Position numbers and translations under genes: made by a program. DNA of 64,000 nt, taken from positions 62,001-126,000 of the forward strand of contig NZ_LIQH01000021.1 in NCBI RefSeq assembly GCF_001418085.1, in the 5' to 3' direction. Under the pieces are notes generated by a model, which worked only from the letters and a program-made list of their open reading frames with translations, did no database searches and was not told the origin of the DNA. Source of the DNA: Lacinutrix algicola. Its GTDB lineage: Bacteria; Bacteroidota; Bacteroidia; Flavobacteriales; Flavobacteriaceae. This document shows positions 17,051 to 27,111 of this stretch, one piece after another; the first letter of the stretch is position 1, and every line of letters starts with the position of its first letter.

Positions 17051-19255
17051 ATGATTTTATCTAAATATTTAGCATTTTTCTGCTTATTAGTAACTACTTT
17101 ATCTACAGCGCAAAACAAATCTATAGACCTTGAAGATATATGGTCTAATGGCACTTTTAGAACCGAAAGATTAGACGCTTTACATTCTATGAAGAATGGT
17201 CAAGAATACTCTGTTTTAAACTTTGATAGACAAAACGGTTCGACAGCTATAGATATTTACGATTACAAGACGCTTAAAAAAGTAAAGACTTTAGTAAATT
17301 CTTCTAACTTAGAAGATGTAAAGTATTTTACAGACTATACCTTTAGCGACGATGAATCTCAAGTGCTTTTGGCTACTAATCAAGAGTCTATTTTTAGACG
17401 ATCTACCTTAGCCAATTATTATGTGTTTAACACTAAAACGAATAGTTTAACTTCAATTTCTAATGATAAAATTCAAGAACCAACGTTTTCTCCAGATGGA
17501 AAAAAGGTGGCTTTTGGATTAAACAATAACCTATACGTAAAAGATTTATCTTCAGGAAAAACGACTCAGTTTACTACAGATGGTGTAAAAAATAAAATTA
17601 TTAACGGTATTACCGATTGGGTTTACGAAGAAGAGTTTGGTTTTGTACGTGCATTCGAATGGAACTCTAATAGCGATAAAATTGCTTTTATTCGTTTTGA
17701 TGAAACAAATGTTCCTGAATTTTCAATGGATGTTTATGGTAAAGACTTATACCAAACACAAACTGTTTTTAAATATCCAAAAGCAGGTGAGGCTAATGCA
17801 ATAGTTTCATTACATATTCACGATTTAAAGAAAGAAAAAACTACTGAAGTAAAAGTAGATAAAGCTTATAACGATTTTTATATTCCAAGAATTAAATGGT
17901 CTAATAATGCTGATGTGTTAAGTGCTCAGTATATGAATCGTCATCAAGATGAATTAGATCTGTGGTTAATTAATGCTAATAAAAATAAAGCCAATTTAGC
18001 TGTTGCTGAAAAAGATAAAGCTTATGTTGATGTAACAGATAATCTAACTTTTTTAGAAGATAATAGTTTTATTTGGACTAGTGAAAAGGATGGTTACAAT
18101 CATATCTATCATTATGATAAAAAAGGGAAGCTAATTAATCAAGTTACCAAAGGAAATTGGGAAGTCACTAATTATTATGGTTTCGATGCTAAAACAAATA
18201 ATATTTATTACCAATCGGTAGAGAATGGTTCTATAAATAGAGATGTGCATTCAATCAATCTTAAGGGCACAGATAAAAAACGATTATCAAAAACAACAGG
18301 AACTAATAATGCAGATTTTAGTGCCGATTTTACTTACTTTATTAATACTTTTTCTAGTGCAGCAACACCTCCAAAATACACATTAAATAGTGCTTTAAAT
18401 GGTGATGTGGTAAAAAATATAAAGGATAACGATGTTTTAGCTAAAACGGTATCAGAATTCACAACTTCTCAAAAAGAGTTTACCACTATTAATGTAAATG
18501 GTAATGATTTAAACATGTGGACGATTAAACCAGCAAATTTTGATGCAACTAAAGAGTATCCTCTTTTTATGTTTCAATATTCTGGTCCAGGTTCTCAGCA
18601 GGTAGCAAATAAATGGAATAGCGCTAATGATTATTGGTACCAAATGTTAGCTCAAAAAGGATACATTGTTGCTTGTGTAGATGGAAGAGGAACAGGATTT
18701 AAAGGTGCTGATTTTAAAAAAGTAACACAAAAAGAATTAGGTAAATTTGAAGTTGAAGACCAAATTGAAGCAGCCAAATTATTAGGACAACGCAATTATG
18801 TAGATGCTTCAAGAATTGGTATTTGGGGATGGAGTTACGGTGGCTTCATGTCCAGTAATGCTTTATTTAAAGGTAATGATGTTTTTAAAATGGCCATTGC
18901 TGTTGCACCAGTAACAAGTTGGAGATTTTACGATTCTATTTACACAGAACGTTACATGACAACACCTCAAGAAAATGCAAGTGGTTATGATGATAATTCA
19001 CCTATAAACCATGTGGATAAATTAAAAGGTGACTTTTTATTAATTCATGGAACAGGAGACGATAATGTACATGTGCAAAATACAATGCGTATGGTTGAAG
19101 CATTAATTCAAGCAGATAAGCAATTTGAATGGATGATTTATCCAGACAAAAATCATGGTATTTACGGAGGTAATACAAGAAAGCATTTATATACAAAAAT
19201 GACCAATTTTATAGATCGTACTTTAGGGGATAAAATTGAAGACTTAAAAGAGTAA
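17051..19255 (+). CDS. dipeptidyl-peptidase IV-like S9 serine peptidase
   Basis: 734 residues with a signal peptide (MILSKYLAFFCLLVTTLSTAQ). An N-terminal eight-bladed-propeller region (to about 480) contains the DWVYEEEFGF element, whose acidic pair binds the substrate amino end in DPP-IV. The C-terminal alpha/beta-hydrolase has Ser595 in GWSYGGF, Asp670 in HGTGDDNVHVQ and His702 in DKNHGIYGG, so the triad is complete. It removes dipeptides, typically Xaa-Pro, from peptide N-termini in the periplasm. Two peptide/H+ symporter genes follow directly, which would import the products. Confidence 0.93.
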   Translation: MILSKYLAFFCLLVTTLSTAQNKSIDLEDIWSNGTFRTERLDALHSMKNGQEYSVLNFDRQNGSTAIDIYDYKTLKKVKTLVNSSNLEDVKYFTDYTFSDDESQVLLATNQESIFRRSTLANYYVFNTKTNSLTSISNDKIQEPTFSPDGKKVAFGLNNNLYVKDLSSGKTTQFTTDGVKNKIINGITDWVYEEEFGFVRAFEWNSNSDKIAFIRFDETNVPEFSMDVYGKDLYQTQTVFKYPKAGEANAIVSLHIHDLKKEKTTEVKVDKAYNDFYIPRIKWSNNADVLSAQYMNRHQDELDLWLINANKNKANLAVAEKDKAYVDVTDNLTFLEDNSFIWTSEKDGYNHIYHYDKKGKLINQVTKGNWEVTNYYGFDAKTNNIYYQSVENGSINRDVHSINLKGTDKKRLSKTTGTNNADFSADFTYFINTFSSAATPPKYTLNSALNGDVVKNIKDNDVLAKTVSEFTTSQKEFTTINVNGNDLNMWTIKPANFDATKEYPLFMFQYSGPGSQQVANKWNSANDYWYQMLAQKGYIVACVDGRGTGFKGADFKKVTQKELGKFEVEDQIEAAKLLGQRNYVDASRIGIWGWSYGGFMSSNALFKGNDVFKMAIAVAPVTSWRFYDSIYTERYMTTPQENASGYDDNSPINHVDKLKGDFLLIHGTGDDNVHVQNTMRMVEALIQADKQFEWMIYPDKNHGIYGGNTRKHLYTKMTNFIDRTLGDKIEDLKE

Positions 19256-19308
19256 GCTAAAAAAGAAGTTAAGATTAAAGGATAAAATTTACTAACTAAT
19301 ATATCATT

Positions 19309-20823
19309 ATGTCAGATCAAAATTCAAAAACAGTTGCTTTAGAAGAACCACAGTTATTTGGGCATCCAAAAGGATTGTTTTATTTATTCTTTGCAGAGCT
19401 TTGGGAACGTTTTAGTTTTTATGGTATGAGAGCGTTATTAACGCTTTATATGGTAGAGAAAATATTCGCAGCTATTGCAGAGCGAGATGCTGCTACAGCT
19501 GTTGTATATGCATCTTATGGTTCATTAGTATACGCGTCTACAGTTATTGGAGGTCAAATTTCCGATAAAATATTAGGAATGCGTAGCTCTATTTTTTTAG
19601 GAGGGATATTAATGGCTCTAGGGCATTTTGTTTTAGCAGTTGAAAATGATATTGCCTTTTTCCTAGCACTAGCATTAATAGTTGTTGGTAATGGTTTTTT
19701 TAAACCTAATATTTCAACTTTTGTAGGTGCATTGTATAAAGATGGTGATGTAAGAAAGGATTCCGGATTTACTATTTTCTATATGGGAATTAATATAGGT
19801 GGTATGGTTGCTCCTTTTTTATGTGCATGGCTAGCTGTTAAATATGGTTATCATTATGGTTTTGGTTTAGCAGGTATTGGAATGTTGGCAGGTTTAATTT
19901 TCTTTTGGAGCGGAATCAAAAAAAATGTTTTTGGAGATAAAGGAATGCCTCCAAGCCAAGAAGTTTACAATAAAAAAATAATAGGTGTCCCACAAAAAAC
20001 GTTAATTCCAATTATTGCTTTTTTATCTGCACCAGGTATAGCATGGTTATTGGCATCTTGGCAAGATAACTTTGTTAGTGGAATATTTAAATTTATAGGT
20101 GTTGCTGTTTTAGTATATCTAGCTTACATTATCTTTAATTTAAAAACCAATGAGGCTAGAAAAAAATTAGTGATGGCTGTTTTAATTACCTTTTTTATGA
20201 CTTTGTTTTGGGGATTTCATGAACTATCAGGAAGTGTAATTACTTTGTTTGCATCTAGAAATGTTGATCTAGATGGTATTATGAATGCAGGACAGACTAA
20301 TGGGTTAAACTCAATGTTTATAATTATTTTAGCAATTCCTATTTCACTTTTATGGGGATATTTATCAAAAAGAAAATTAAATCCAAGAACACCTTACAAA
20401 TTTGGTTTAGGGTTGTTGTTTGCAGGTTTAAGTTTTTATATTCTTTCAATTAGTGGAGCTAGTGCCGATGAAAATGGTATGGTTCCTTTTTACTATTTAT
20501 TTGCAATGTATTTTATTATTTCAATAGGAGAGTTATTTATGTCTCCAGTTGGTTTATCTAAAATTACAGATTTATCTCCAAAAAACATTGTTGCTTTCAT
20601 GATGGGAGTTTGGTTTTTATCTTCAGCCTTTGCTTTTCAAATAGTAGGTTTTATATCTAAGCAATTAGCTATAGAAAGTACAGATGGAAATGTAGGAGGT
20701 TTACAAACACTAACAGTTTATACAGACGGTTTTAGTCTTATAGCAAAGTATGCTCTTGGAGCAGGTTTAATTGTTTTAATTTTCTCTCCATTAATGAAGA
20801 AATTAATGGGTAAAGTGCACTAA
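19309..20823 (+). CDS. POT-family peptide:H+ symporter (first of two)
   Basis: 504 residues with 12-14 hydrophobic segments. The family motif ELWERFSFYGMRALLTLYMV is near the N-terminus, the second POT signature GNGFFKPNISTFVG is at about 125-140, and FTIFYMGINIGG follows. These MFS transporters (PTR2/POT) import di- and tripeptides with protons. It lies 53 bp after the DPP-IV-like gene and 33 bp before its paralogue, a logical peptide-use operon. Confidence 0.94.
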   Translation: MSDQNSKTVALEEPQLFGHPKGLFYLFFAELWERFSFYGMRALLTLYMVEKIFAAIAERDAATAVVYASYGSLVYASTVIGGQISDKILGMRSSIFLGGILMALGHFVLAVENDIAFFLALALIVVGNGFFKPNISTFVGALYKDGDVRKDSGFTIFYMGINIGGMVAPFLCAWLAVKYGYHYGFGLAGIGMLAGLIFFWSGIKKNVFGDKGMPPSQEVYNKKIIGVPQKTLIPIIAFLSAPGIAWLLASWQDNFVSGIFKFIGVAVLVYLAYIIFNLKTNEARKKLVMAVLITFFMTLFWGFHELSGSVITLFASRNVDLDGIMNAGQTNGLNSMFIIILAIPISLLWGYLSKRKLNPRTPYKFGLGLLFAGLSFYILSISGASADENGMVPFYYLFAMYFIISIGELFMSPVGLSKITDLSPKNIVAFMMGVWFLSSAFAFQIVGFISKQLAIESTDGNVGGLQTLTVYTDGFSLIAKYALGAGLIVLIFSPLMKKLMGKVH

Positions 20824-20856
20824 TATTAATCTTATACTAAACTAAATATAATTTTT

Positions 20857-22641
20857 ATGAATACTGATATTGAAAATCTATTTAAAGACAAAGTTATAGG
20901 TCATCCAGCAGGATTATTTGTAATCTTTTTTACAGAAATGTGGGAACGTTTTTCATTTTATGGAATGAAAATACTTTTAGTACTCTTTTTAACTGCTCCA
21001 TACTTAAGTGATAATCCAGGTTGGGAATGGTCTAGAGAAAATGCATTAGCATTGATAGGTACTTATTCTTCACTTCTCTACTTAACACCTATAGTTGGAG
21101 GATGGTTTGCAGATAAAATTTCAGGATATAAATGGGCTGTTATTATTGGATGTTTTATCATGATGCTTGGTCACGCTTTTATGGTTTTCGAAACACCTTG
21201 GTCTTTGTACCTAGGTTTAGCATTGCTAATTATCGGTACAGGTTTCTTTAAGCCAAACATGACTTCTATGATTTCTGAAATGTATAAAGGAAAGGAGTCT
21301 AAAAAAGACGGAGCGTATACTATTTATTATATGGGAGTAAATGCTGGTGCCTTTTTTGGTATGATGCTTTGTGGATATTTAGCAGAAAACTTAGGATGGA
21401 GTTACGGTTTTGGACTAGCTGGTATATTTATGTTAGGAGGATTAATTCAATTTTGGTTAGCTAAAGATTTATTTGGTTCAATTGGAGAAGCACCTTCTAA
21501 AGTACATGAAGTTGAATTGTCTCAAAATATTAATGAAAGAAACCCTAAAGAACATAATCCTTTAGAAGAGGCTATTAAATTAAATCCATTTACAACTATA
21601 GATAAAATTTTAATCGTTTTATCATCATTAGGTGGTGTTCTATATTTATTTAACGATCCATTATCTAAAATTGGTAATGTTAATTTATTAAACTTCTCTG
21701 TGGGAAGTATGGATGGTTCTAATGTTACAGTATTAACAGCCTTAGTTTTATTTCTATACTTAATTATTACAAGAATTTCAAGATACGCTCCAATTGTTAG
21801 AGATAAAATTATAGCGGTTTCTGTTTTTGGCATCTTTACAGTCTTTTTCTTTGCAGCTTTCGAACAATCTTTAGGTTCTATGACATTGTTTGCAAGAGAT
21901 TATACAGATAGAGTTTTAACAGGTTCTTCAGCAAGTGTTTTTAAAATTATAGATACAATACTTACAATTGTACCTCTTGCAATTATTTCTTGGGTACTTG
22001 TATTATTATTTAAAAAAACAGCATCAAAAATTCTTTTATCAAACATCGTTTTAGGCCTTACATTTGTATTCCTTTGGTATGTTGTCTATTATAAGGTTAA
22101 TAATGAATTTAGTAAAGATGCTACTGAGGTAGGAGCATCATGGTTTGGTATTTTAAACTCATTTTTCATTATTACATTAGCTCCATTATTTTCTAAATGG
22201 TGGGAAAGTAAATACAATCCAAGTGTAGCTATGAAATACGGTATTGGTTTAATCCTTTTAGGATTCGGTTTTGGTGTATTAGTATTTGGTACTTTAGGTA
22301 TAGAACCAGGAGCTAAAACAGCAGCTGTTAGTATGGTTTTCTTGATATTAGCATACTTATTTCATACTATGGGAGAATTATGTATTTCTCCAGTAGGTCT
22401 ATCTTACTTAAGTAAATTGGTTCCAGGTAGAATGATTGGGTTTATGTTTGGAATCTGGTATTTAGCTATTGCTATTGGTAATAAAGCAGCAGGTTCTATG
22501 GGTGGAATGATTGATAAAATTACATCGGAATATTCATTAAGTACTTTCTTCTTAATATTTACTTTAGTTCCCGCAGCAATAGGAATTGTATCTATGTTAT
22601 TAAATCCTGTATTAAAGAAATTAATGCACGGTGTTAAATAA
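20857..22641 (+). CDS. POT-family peptide:H+ symporter (second of two)
   Basis: 594 residues; a paralogue of the preceding gene with the same signatures (EMWERFSFYGMKILLVLFLT, GTGFFKPNMTSMISEMYKG, YTIYYMGVNAGAFFG, MGELCISPVGLSY). It is about 90 residues longer because of an extended cytoplasmic segment near 195-255 (KVHEVELSQNINERNPKEH) and an extra hydrophobic hairpin. The pair probably differs in peptide preference. A strong terminator follows at 22658-22692. Confidence 0.94.
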   Translation: MNTDIENLFKDKVIGHPAGLFVIFFTEMWERFSFYGMKILLVLFLTAPYLSDNPGWEWSRENALALIGTYSSLLYLTPIVGGWFADKISGYKWAVIIGCFIMMLGHAFMVFETPWSLYLGLALLIIGTGFFKPNMTSMISEMYKGKESKKDGAYTIYYMGVNAGAFFGMMLCGYLAENLGWSYGFGLAGIFMLGGLIQFWLAKDLFGSIGEAPSKVHEVELSQNINERNPKEHNPLEEAIKLNPFTTIDKILIVLSSLGGVLYLFNDPLSKIGNVNLLNFSVGSMDGSNVTVLTALVLFLYLIITRISRYAPIVRDKIIAVSVFGIFTVFFFAAFEQSLGSMTLFARDYTDRVLTGSSASVFKIIDTILTIVPLAIISWVLVLLFKKTASKILLSNIVLGLTFVFLWYVVYYKVNNEFSKDATEVGASWFGILNSFFIITLAPLFSKWWESKYNPSVAMKYGIGLILLGFGFGVLVFGTLGIEPGAKTAAVSMVFLILAYLFHTMGELCISPVGLSYLSKLVPGRMIGFMFGIWYLAIAIGNKAAGSMGGMIDKITSEYSLSTFFLIFTLVPAAIGIVSMLLNPVLKKLMHGVK

Positions 22642-22657
22642 TTAGTAGTAAAACTTT

Positions 22658-22692
22658 AACAAAACGCCTCAATAGAGGCGTTTTGTTTTTTT
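22658..22692 (+). terminator. rho-independent terminator after the peptide transporters
   Basis: A perfect 13-bp stem (AACAAAACGCCTC with its complement) around loop AATA, followed by TTTTT. It lies 16 bp after the stop codon. Confidence 0.92.
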
Positions 22693-22694
22693 CG

Positions 22695-22702
22695 TAACTT
22701 TG
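22695..22702 (+). promoter_or_regulatory. candidate -7 element of the thioredoxin-like gene
   Basis: TAACTTTG matches TAnnTTTG exactly, 41 bp before the ATG at 22744 and just after the preceding terminator. No clear -33 TTG. Confidence 0.4.
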
Positions 22703-22743
22703 GAACACTATTTGCGACTACATAAAAAATATAAATTAGTAAA

Positions 22744-23289
22744 ATGAAAAAATACATTATTATAGCGTTGTTTACGGTTTTTGCAACTGTTACTATATCG
22801 GCTCAAGAAATTAATTGGATAACACTTGAAGAAGCAGTTGAGCTTCAAAAGAAAAATCCTAAAAAAATAATGATGGATATGTACACTTCATGGTGTGGAC
22901 CTTGTAAGATGTTAGATAAAAATACATTTGCTAATAAAGATGTTGCCAAATATGTAAGCGATAATTTTTACGCTGTAAAATTTGATGCTGAAGGTAATGA
23001 TGTGGTAAAGTTTAAAGATAAAACATTTTCTAATCCAGGTTACGATCCTGCAAAAGCAAAACGTAGAAATTCAGGACATGAATTAGCACGTTTTTTTAGT
23101 ATTCGCTCTTATCCAACTATTTTATTTTTAGATGAAAAAGCAGATTTTATAGCACCTATTATTGGTTATAAAAAACCACAGCAATTAGAATTGTATTTAA
23201 AAATGTTTAAGAAAAACGAACATACAGGTATGGATACTCAAGCAAAATTTAATGAGTATTTTAAAAACTTTAAGCCAGAATTTAAATAG
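22744..23289 (+). CDS. secreted thioredoxin-fold protein
   Basis: 181 residues with a signal peptide (MKKYIIIALFTVFATVTISA). The thioredoxin fold has active-site WCGPCK (Cys51, Cys54), as in DUF255-like/thioredoxin_7 proteins, and the cis-Pro region is RSYPTILFLDE. An insert with basic residues (GYDPAKAKRRNSGHELARF) separates the two halves. It presumably reduces or exchanges disulfides in periplasmic proteins. It stands alone between terminators and convergent with comEC, whose 3' end encodes the hairpin that ends this transcript. Confidence 0.88.
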   Translation: MKKYIIIALFTVFATVTISAQEINWITLEEAVELQKKNPKKIMMDMYTSWCGPCKMLDKNTFANKDVAKYVSDNFYAVKFDAEGNDVVKFKDKTFSNPGYDPAKAKRRNSGHELARFFSIRSYPTILFLDEKADFIAPIIGYKKPQQLELYLKMFKKNEHTGMDTQAKFNEYFKNFKPEFK

Positions 23290-23302
23290 AAGTAATCTAA
23301 AG

Positions 23303-25321
23303 TTAATCTATTACAAAAGCTCCCTTTTCACCAGTATAGTGAAAAGGGATTTTTTGTTTTATACAAGTCACTCTCCAACGCGCAACATAAGATTTGTAAT
23401 TACTACCATCTGCAATAATTTGCTTAGGTTGTAAAGAATCAATTAATCTAGACATATTTATTCTTGGAGATTGTATTAATAAAATATGATCTGGTTTTTG
23501 TTGCTTCACATTATACACTCCCAAACTATCTATAATTAATAAGGTGTTGTTTTCAATTTGGATAAAAGAAGGTGTTTTGTATGCATTAATCTCAGCAATA
23601 GTATTTCCAATAGCGTAATCTTTTAAATTACTAAACTGCGAAAGGCTGTCTAAGTTAGAATACACATCGAGATTAAATTTGTGCTTTTGCCCAATAACAG
23701 TTAATCTGCTTTTATGAAAAATAGTGAGTGTTTCTGTATTGTTATTGTATTTAGTATGGAGATTAACACCTTGAAAAAGTAAAACAGAAACTAAAGTAAA
23801 CTTCATCCATTTATAGTTTTTATGGATAGCTAATTGTACAAAAGCAATTGCAAATAGATAAGCAGTAATAACTTGCCAGCCATTAAAAGAAATGTCTTTA
23901 AACAGGAAGCGCTCTTGTAACGATAACCATTTCATTAAATCATTCATACTAGAGATAATAAAACCGAAACCAACGACAAGGAATTTAGGTAGCGCATTGC
24001 ATAAAGCAAGAATAATAACTAAAATTCCAATAGCTAAAATGAAACCTAAAAAAGGAATGATAATAACATTAGCAACAAAAAATAAACCAGGGAATTGATG
24101 AAAATAATATAGGCTAATAGGTACAACGCCAAATTGAGCAGCAATACCAACAGTAAAATAATCCCAAACTTTGGATAGAATAAAGTTTTTAGGTTGCCAA
24201 AGTTTTACTAATCTTGGTTGTATTGCAACAATAGCAATAACAGCCAAGTAACTCAATTGAAAACCAACATCAAATAAAAATAAAGGTTTAAACAATAGAA
24301 GTACAAATATTGAAATAGCTAATGTATTGTAAATATTTGTTGGTCGTCTTAAATGCATGCCAATAGCAATAATACTAAACATAGTAACTGCACGAGTTAC
24401 AGAAGCAGATAAACCAGCTATAATTGCAAAACTCCACATTAATACTACTAAAATAAGAATGGTTATTTCTTTGCCATATTTAAACCGTTTTAAAGGCTTT
24501 AATGCAAAATTAAGGAGTAACAATATTAACGCTACGTGAAGACCAGAAACAGCAAGAATATGAACAGCTCCAGCATCTGTATAGCTATCATAAATATCTT
24601 TGCTCAAGTCTTGACGTTGTCCTAAGATTAGTGCATTTATAATCGCTAAAACATCAGGTTCAAAATCATAAAATTTTAACTTGGTATTAATAGTTTCTCT
24701 AACAAAATCTGCATATCCAAAAATAGTATGTTTGTTTTCGCTTACGCGGAAAAGTCTTACAGGTTTAACATACAGTTGCTTAAAAACGTATTGTTTTTCA
24801 AGATAACTTCTATAATTAAACTGATATGGGTTTATAGTTGCTACAATAGGTTGAAAGCCTTCTGAAGTAACATATACATTATCAACTTTTAAAACTTTAT
24901 TTAAACTATCTCTCGATACGTTTAGTAGCGCTTTTCCTGAAACAGAAACATCTGCAATCTTTAAAACATCAATAATATACTTATCATTATAATTACCAGA
25001 TTTTAAAGTAGATCGAATTCTAAAGGTGATTAACTTTTTATTGGAGTCTATATTTGTGTAGTTGCTATTGTTTAGTTTCTCATTATGGAAATTAGTTACA
25101 AGTAGTCCAATACAAATCATTGTTAGAAAACTAACAATACCAAACCATACGGTTTTAGTGCTTTTGTTTTTAGAAATAAAAAATAATAATGTTAGTACTA
25201 GCAGTAGAAAAACTGTGGTATACAAAATAATAGATACCGGAATTGCTATAAAAAAAGCGATTAAAATTCCAATAACTAAGCAAGTTGTTAGTTTAATTAT
25301 AGAGAAGTTAAGAAGTCTCAC
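23303..25321 (-). CDS. comEC: ComEC/Rec2 DNA-uptake channel protein
   Basis: 672 residues. The N-terminus has two to three membrane helices and an external DUF4131/OB-like domain (about 90-200). The competence core follows with about eight helices and the signature AGAVHILAVSGLHVALI. The C-terminal region (about 530-672) is soluble. In Firmicutes and Proteobacteria it would be a metallo-beta-lactamase domain, but here no HxHxDH motif is visible, so nuclease activity is doubtful. ComEC moves single-stranded DNA through the inner membrane during transformation. The last codons carry the neighbour's terminator hairpin. Confidence 0.9.
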   Translation of the reverse strand: MRLLNFSIIKLTTCLVIGILIAFFIAIPVSIILYTTVFLLLVLTLLFFISKNKSTKTVWFGIVSFLTMICIGLLVTNFHNEKLNNSNYTNIDSNKKLITFRIRSTLKSGNYNDKYIIDVLKIADVSVSGKALLNVSRDSLNKVLKVDNVYVTSEGFQPIVATINPYQFNYRSYLEKQYVFKQLYVKPVRLFRVSENKHTIFGYADFVRETINTKLKFYDFEPDVLAIINALILGQRQDLSKDIYDSYTDAGAVHILAVSGLHVALILLLLNFALKPLKRFKYGKEITILILVVLMWSFAIIAGLSASVTRAVTMFSIIAIGMHLRRPTNIYNTLAISIFVLLLFKPLFLFDVGFQLSYLAVIAIVAIQPRLVKLWQPKNFILSKVWDYFTVGIAAQFGVVPISLYYFHQFPGLFFVANVIIIPFLGFILAIGILVIILALCNALPKFLVVGFGFIISSMNDLMKWLSLQERFLFKDISFNGWQVITAYLFAIAFVQLAIHKNYKWMKFTLVSVLLFQGVNLHTKYNNNTETLTIFHKSRLTVIGQKHKFNLDVYSNLDSLSQFSNLKDYAIGNTIAEINAYKTPSFIQIENNTLLIIDSLGVYNVKQQKPDHILLIQSPRINMSRLIDSLQPKQIIADGSNYKSYVARWRVTCIKQKIPFHYTGEKGAFVID
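23321..23355 (+). terminator. terminator of the thioredoxin-like gene, inside the comEC 3' end
   Basis: An 11-bp stem (TCCCTTTTCAC with GTGAAAAGGGA) around a 7-base loop, followed by TTTTTT. It lies 31 bp after the thioredoxin gene stop and within the last codons of the convergent comEC gene. Confidence 0.82.
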
Positions 25322-25448
25322 TCTCTGAAGATAATAAATAAAACCTTACAGATAGATTAATATAGTGCTTAAAAACAGCTAGTTGCGTTCTTGTTTAGTT
25401 TCTTATGGTCTACTTTGTTTGAAAAACAACTAAAACTAGCAATAAAAA

Positions 25449-25985
25449 TTAAAGCACTCTCCTCGCTTGTACAAAAGCAAAATACCAATACTTTTCTTTT
25501 AACATAGATGTCATTACACCTTTGCTTGTAGTAGCATGAATAAACTCTACATCATCACCTTTAGTTCCTGTTACCAAACCAACATGGTTAATACTGCGGT
25601 TGTTTTTTTTAGTAGCAAAAAATAACAAATCACCTTTACGTACCTTTTTTAAATCTATCCAATCTCCAGTTTTAGCCATTTCCCTAGACACTCGAGGAAT
25701 TGCAACATTATCTTCTTTAAACGCAGTGTAAATTAAACCAGAACAATCCATCCCTTTTTTAGTTACTCCACCATATTTATAGCGTGTGCCCTCATATTTT
25801 TGGGCATTATTAATAATAGAATGTGCTATTTTAGGGACTGCTACATTAGGAGTTTTGTTGTTTCTTGTGGTTTTTCTAACCGTTTTTGTGGTTTGAGATT
25901 TTTTTGTAATTACACTTTTGTTTTTAGTACTTCCGCAACTAGTTAGTGTAATTATAGTAAGTAGAATTATAATAATTTTTCGCAT
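25449..25985 (-). CDS. NlpC/P60 (C40) cell-wall peptidase, lipoprotein
   Basis: 178 residues. A lipoprotein signal ends in LTSC (Cys17). A basic Thr/Lys/Asn linker (about 20-50) is followed by an NlpC/P60 domain with Cys81 in MDCSGLIYTAF, His134 in INHVGLVTG and a third polar residue His150 in FIHATTSKG. Such enzymes cut peptide bonds in peptidoglycan stems or recycled muropeptides. It lies one base after lpxB, so the two are in one minus-strand operon of envelope genes. Confidence 0.93.
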   Translation of the reverse strand: MRKIIIILLTIITLTSCGSTKNKSVITKKSQTTKTVRKTTRNNKTPNVAVPKIAHSIINNAQKYEGTRYKYGGVTKKGMDCSGLIYTAFKEDNVAIPRVSREMAKTGDWIDLKKVRKGDLLFFATKKNNRSINHVGLVTGTKGDDVEFIHATTSKGVMTSMLKEKYWYFAFVQARRVL

Positions 25986-25986
25986 T

Positions 25987-27108
25987 TTAGGAAGTCTTAT
26001 TTATAGAATTATAAATCAATTTTGCAGTGTTTTTACTAGCGCCTTTGCCACCTAAATCTTTTTCTAAATCATAATAATCTAAAAAGAATTTTGCACGTTG
26101 TTCTTTGTCTAGTAAAATATCTAGTTCTTTTTTTAATCTATTGGTATTAAAGTCGTTTTGAATAAGTTCGGTTACCGATTCTTTATTCAAAATTAAATTC
26201 ACCAAAGAAATATATTTTAAATTCACCACACGTTTACCTATTTGGTAAGACACCCAGCTTCCTTTGTAACAAACAACTTGTGGTACTTTAAATAAAGCTG
26301 TTTCAAGTGTTGCTGTACCAGAAGTAACTAATGCAGCTGTAGAAATACTAAGTAAATCGTACGTTTTATTGTTTAAAAAATGCACGTTAGATTTTTTTAT
26401 AAACTGCTGGTAAAATTCAAAGTCTTGACCAGGAGCACCAGCAATTACAAATTGATAGTCTTTATAGTTGTCAACTAGGCTAAGCATAACCGAGAGTATT
26501 TTTTTAATCTCTTGTTTACGACTTCCAGGTAATAATGCGATAATTGGTTTTTCACTTAAACCGTTTTCTTTTCTAAATATAAACTCATCTACTTGATGTC
26601 TATCTGCAATTGCATCAATTAAAGGATGTCCAACAAAGTGAACAGGGAAATTATGCTTGTCTTCGTAGAATTGTTTTTCGAAAGGCAAAATAACATACAT
26701 TTCGTCCACATCCTTTTTAATATCTTTAATTCGGCCTTCTTTCCAAGCCCAAATTTGAGGTGAAATATAATAATGGTTTTTAAAGCCTTTTGGTTTTGCC
26801 CATTTGGCAATTCGTAAATTAAAACCAGGATAATCTATGTAAATAATAACATCAGGATTATACGCTTCTATATCTTGTTTACAAAAAGAAAGGTTTTTTG
26901 TTATGGTTCTTAAGTTCATTACTACTTCTGCAAAACCCATAAAAGCCAGCTCGCGATAGTGTTTTACTAATGTGCCTCCAACAGCTTCCATAAGGTCGCC
27001 ACCCCAAAACCTAAAATCTGCATCTACATCTTCATGTAATAATGCTTTCATAAGGTTCGCACCATGCAAATCGCCAGAAGCTTCTCCAGAAATAATATAG
27101 TATTTCAT
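25987..27108 (-). CDS. lpxB: lipid-A-disaccharide synthase
   Basis: 373 residues, family GT19. The N-terminus YYIISGEASGDLHGANLMKAL is the diagnostic LpxB motif. Further motifs are FWGGDLMEAVGG, YISPQIWAWKEGRIK, LLPGSRKQEI and the nucleotide-sugar region TSGTATLETALFKVPQVVCYK. It joins UDP-2,3-diacylglucosamine to lipid X to form the lipid A disaccharide at the inner membrane. Upstream are a small membrane protein and surE; downstream is the NlpC lipoprotein. Confidence 0.97.
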   Translation of the reverse strand: MKYYIISGEASGDLHGANLMKALLHEDVDADFRFWGGDLMEAVGGTLVKHYRELAFMGFAEVVMNLRTITKNLSFCKQDIEAYNPDVIIYIDYPGFNLRIAKWAKPKGFKNHYYISPQIWAWKEGRIKDIKKDVDEMYVILPFEKQFYEDKHNFPVHFVGHPLIDAIADRHQVDEFIFRKENGLSEKPIIALLPGSRKQEIKKILSVMLSLVDNYKDYQFVIAGAPGQDFEFYQQFIKKSNVHFLNNKTYDLLSISTAALVTSGTATLETALFKVPQVVCYKGSWVSYQIGKRVVNLKYISLVNLILNKESVTELIQNDFNTNRLKKELDILLDKEQRAKFFLDYYDLEKDLGGKGASKNTAKLIYNSINKTS

Positions 27109-27111
27109 GTG

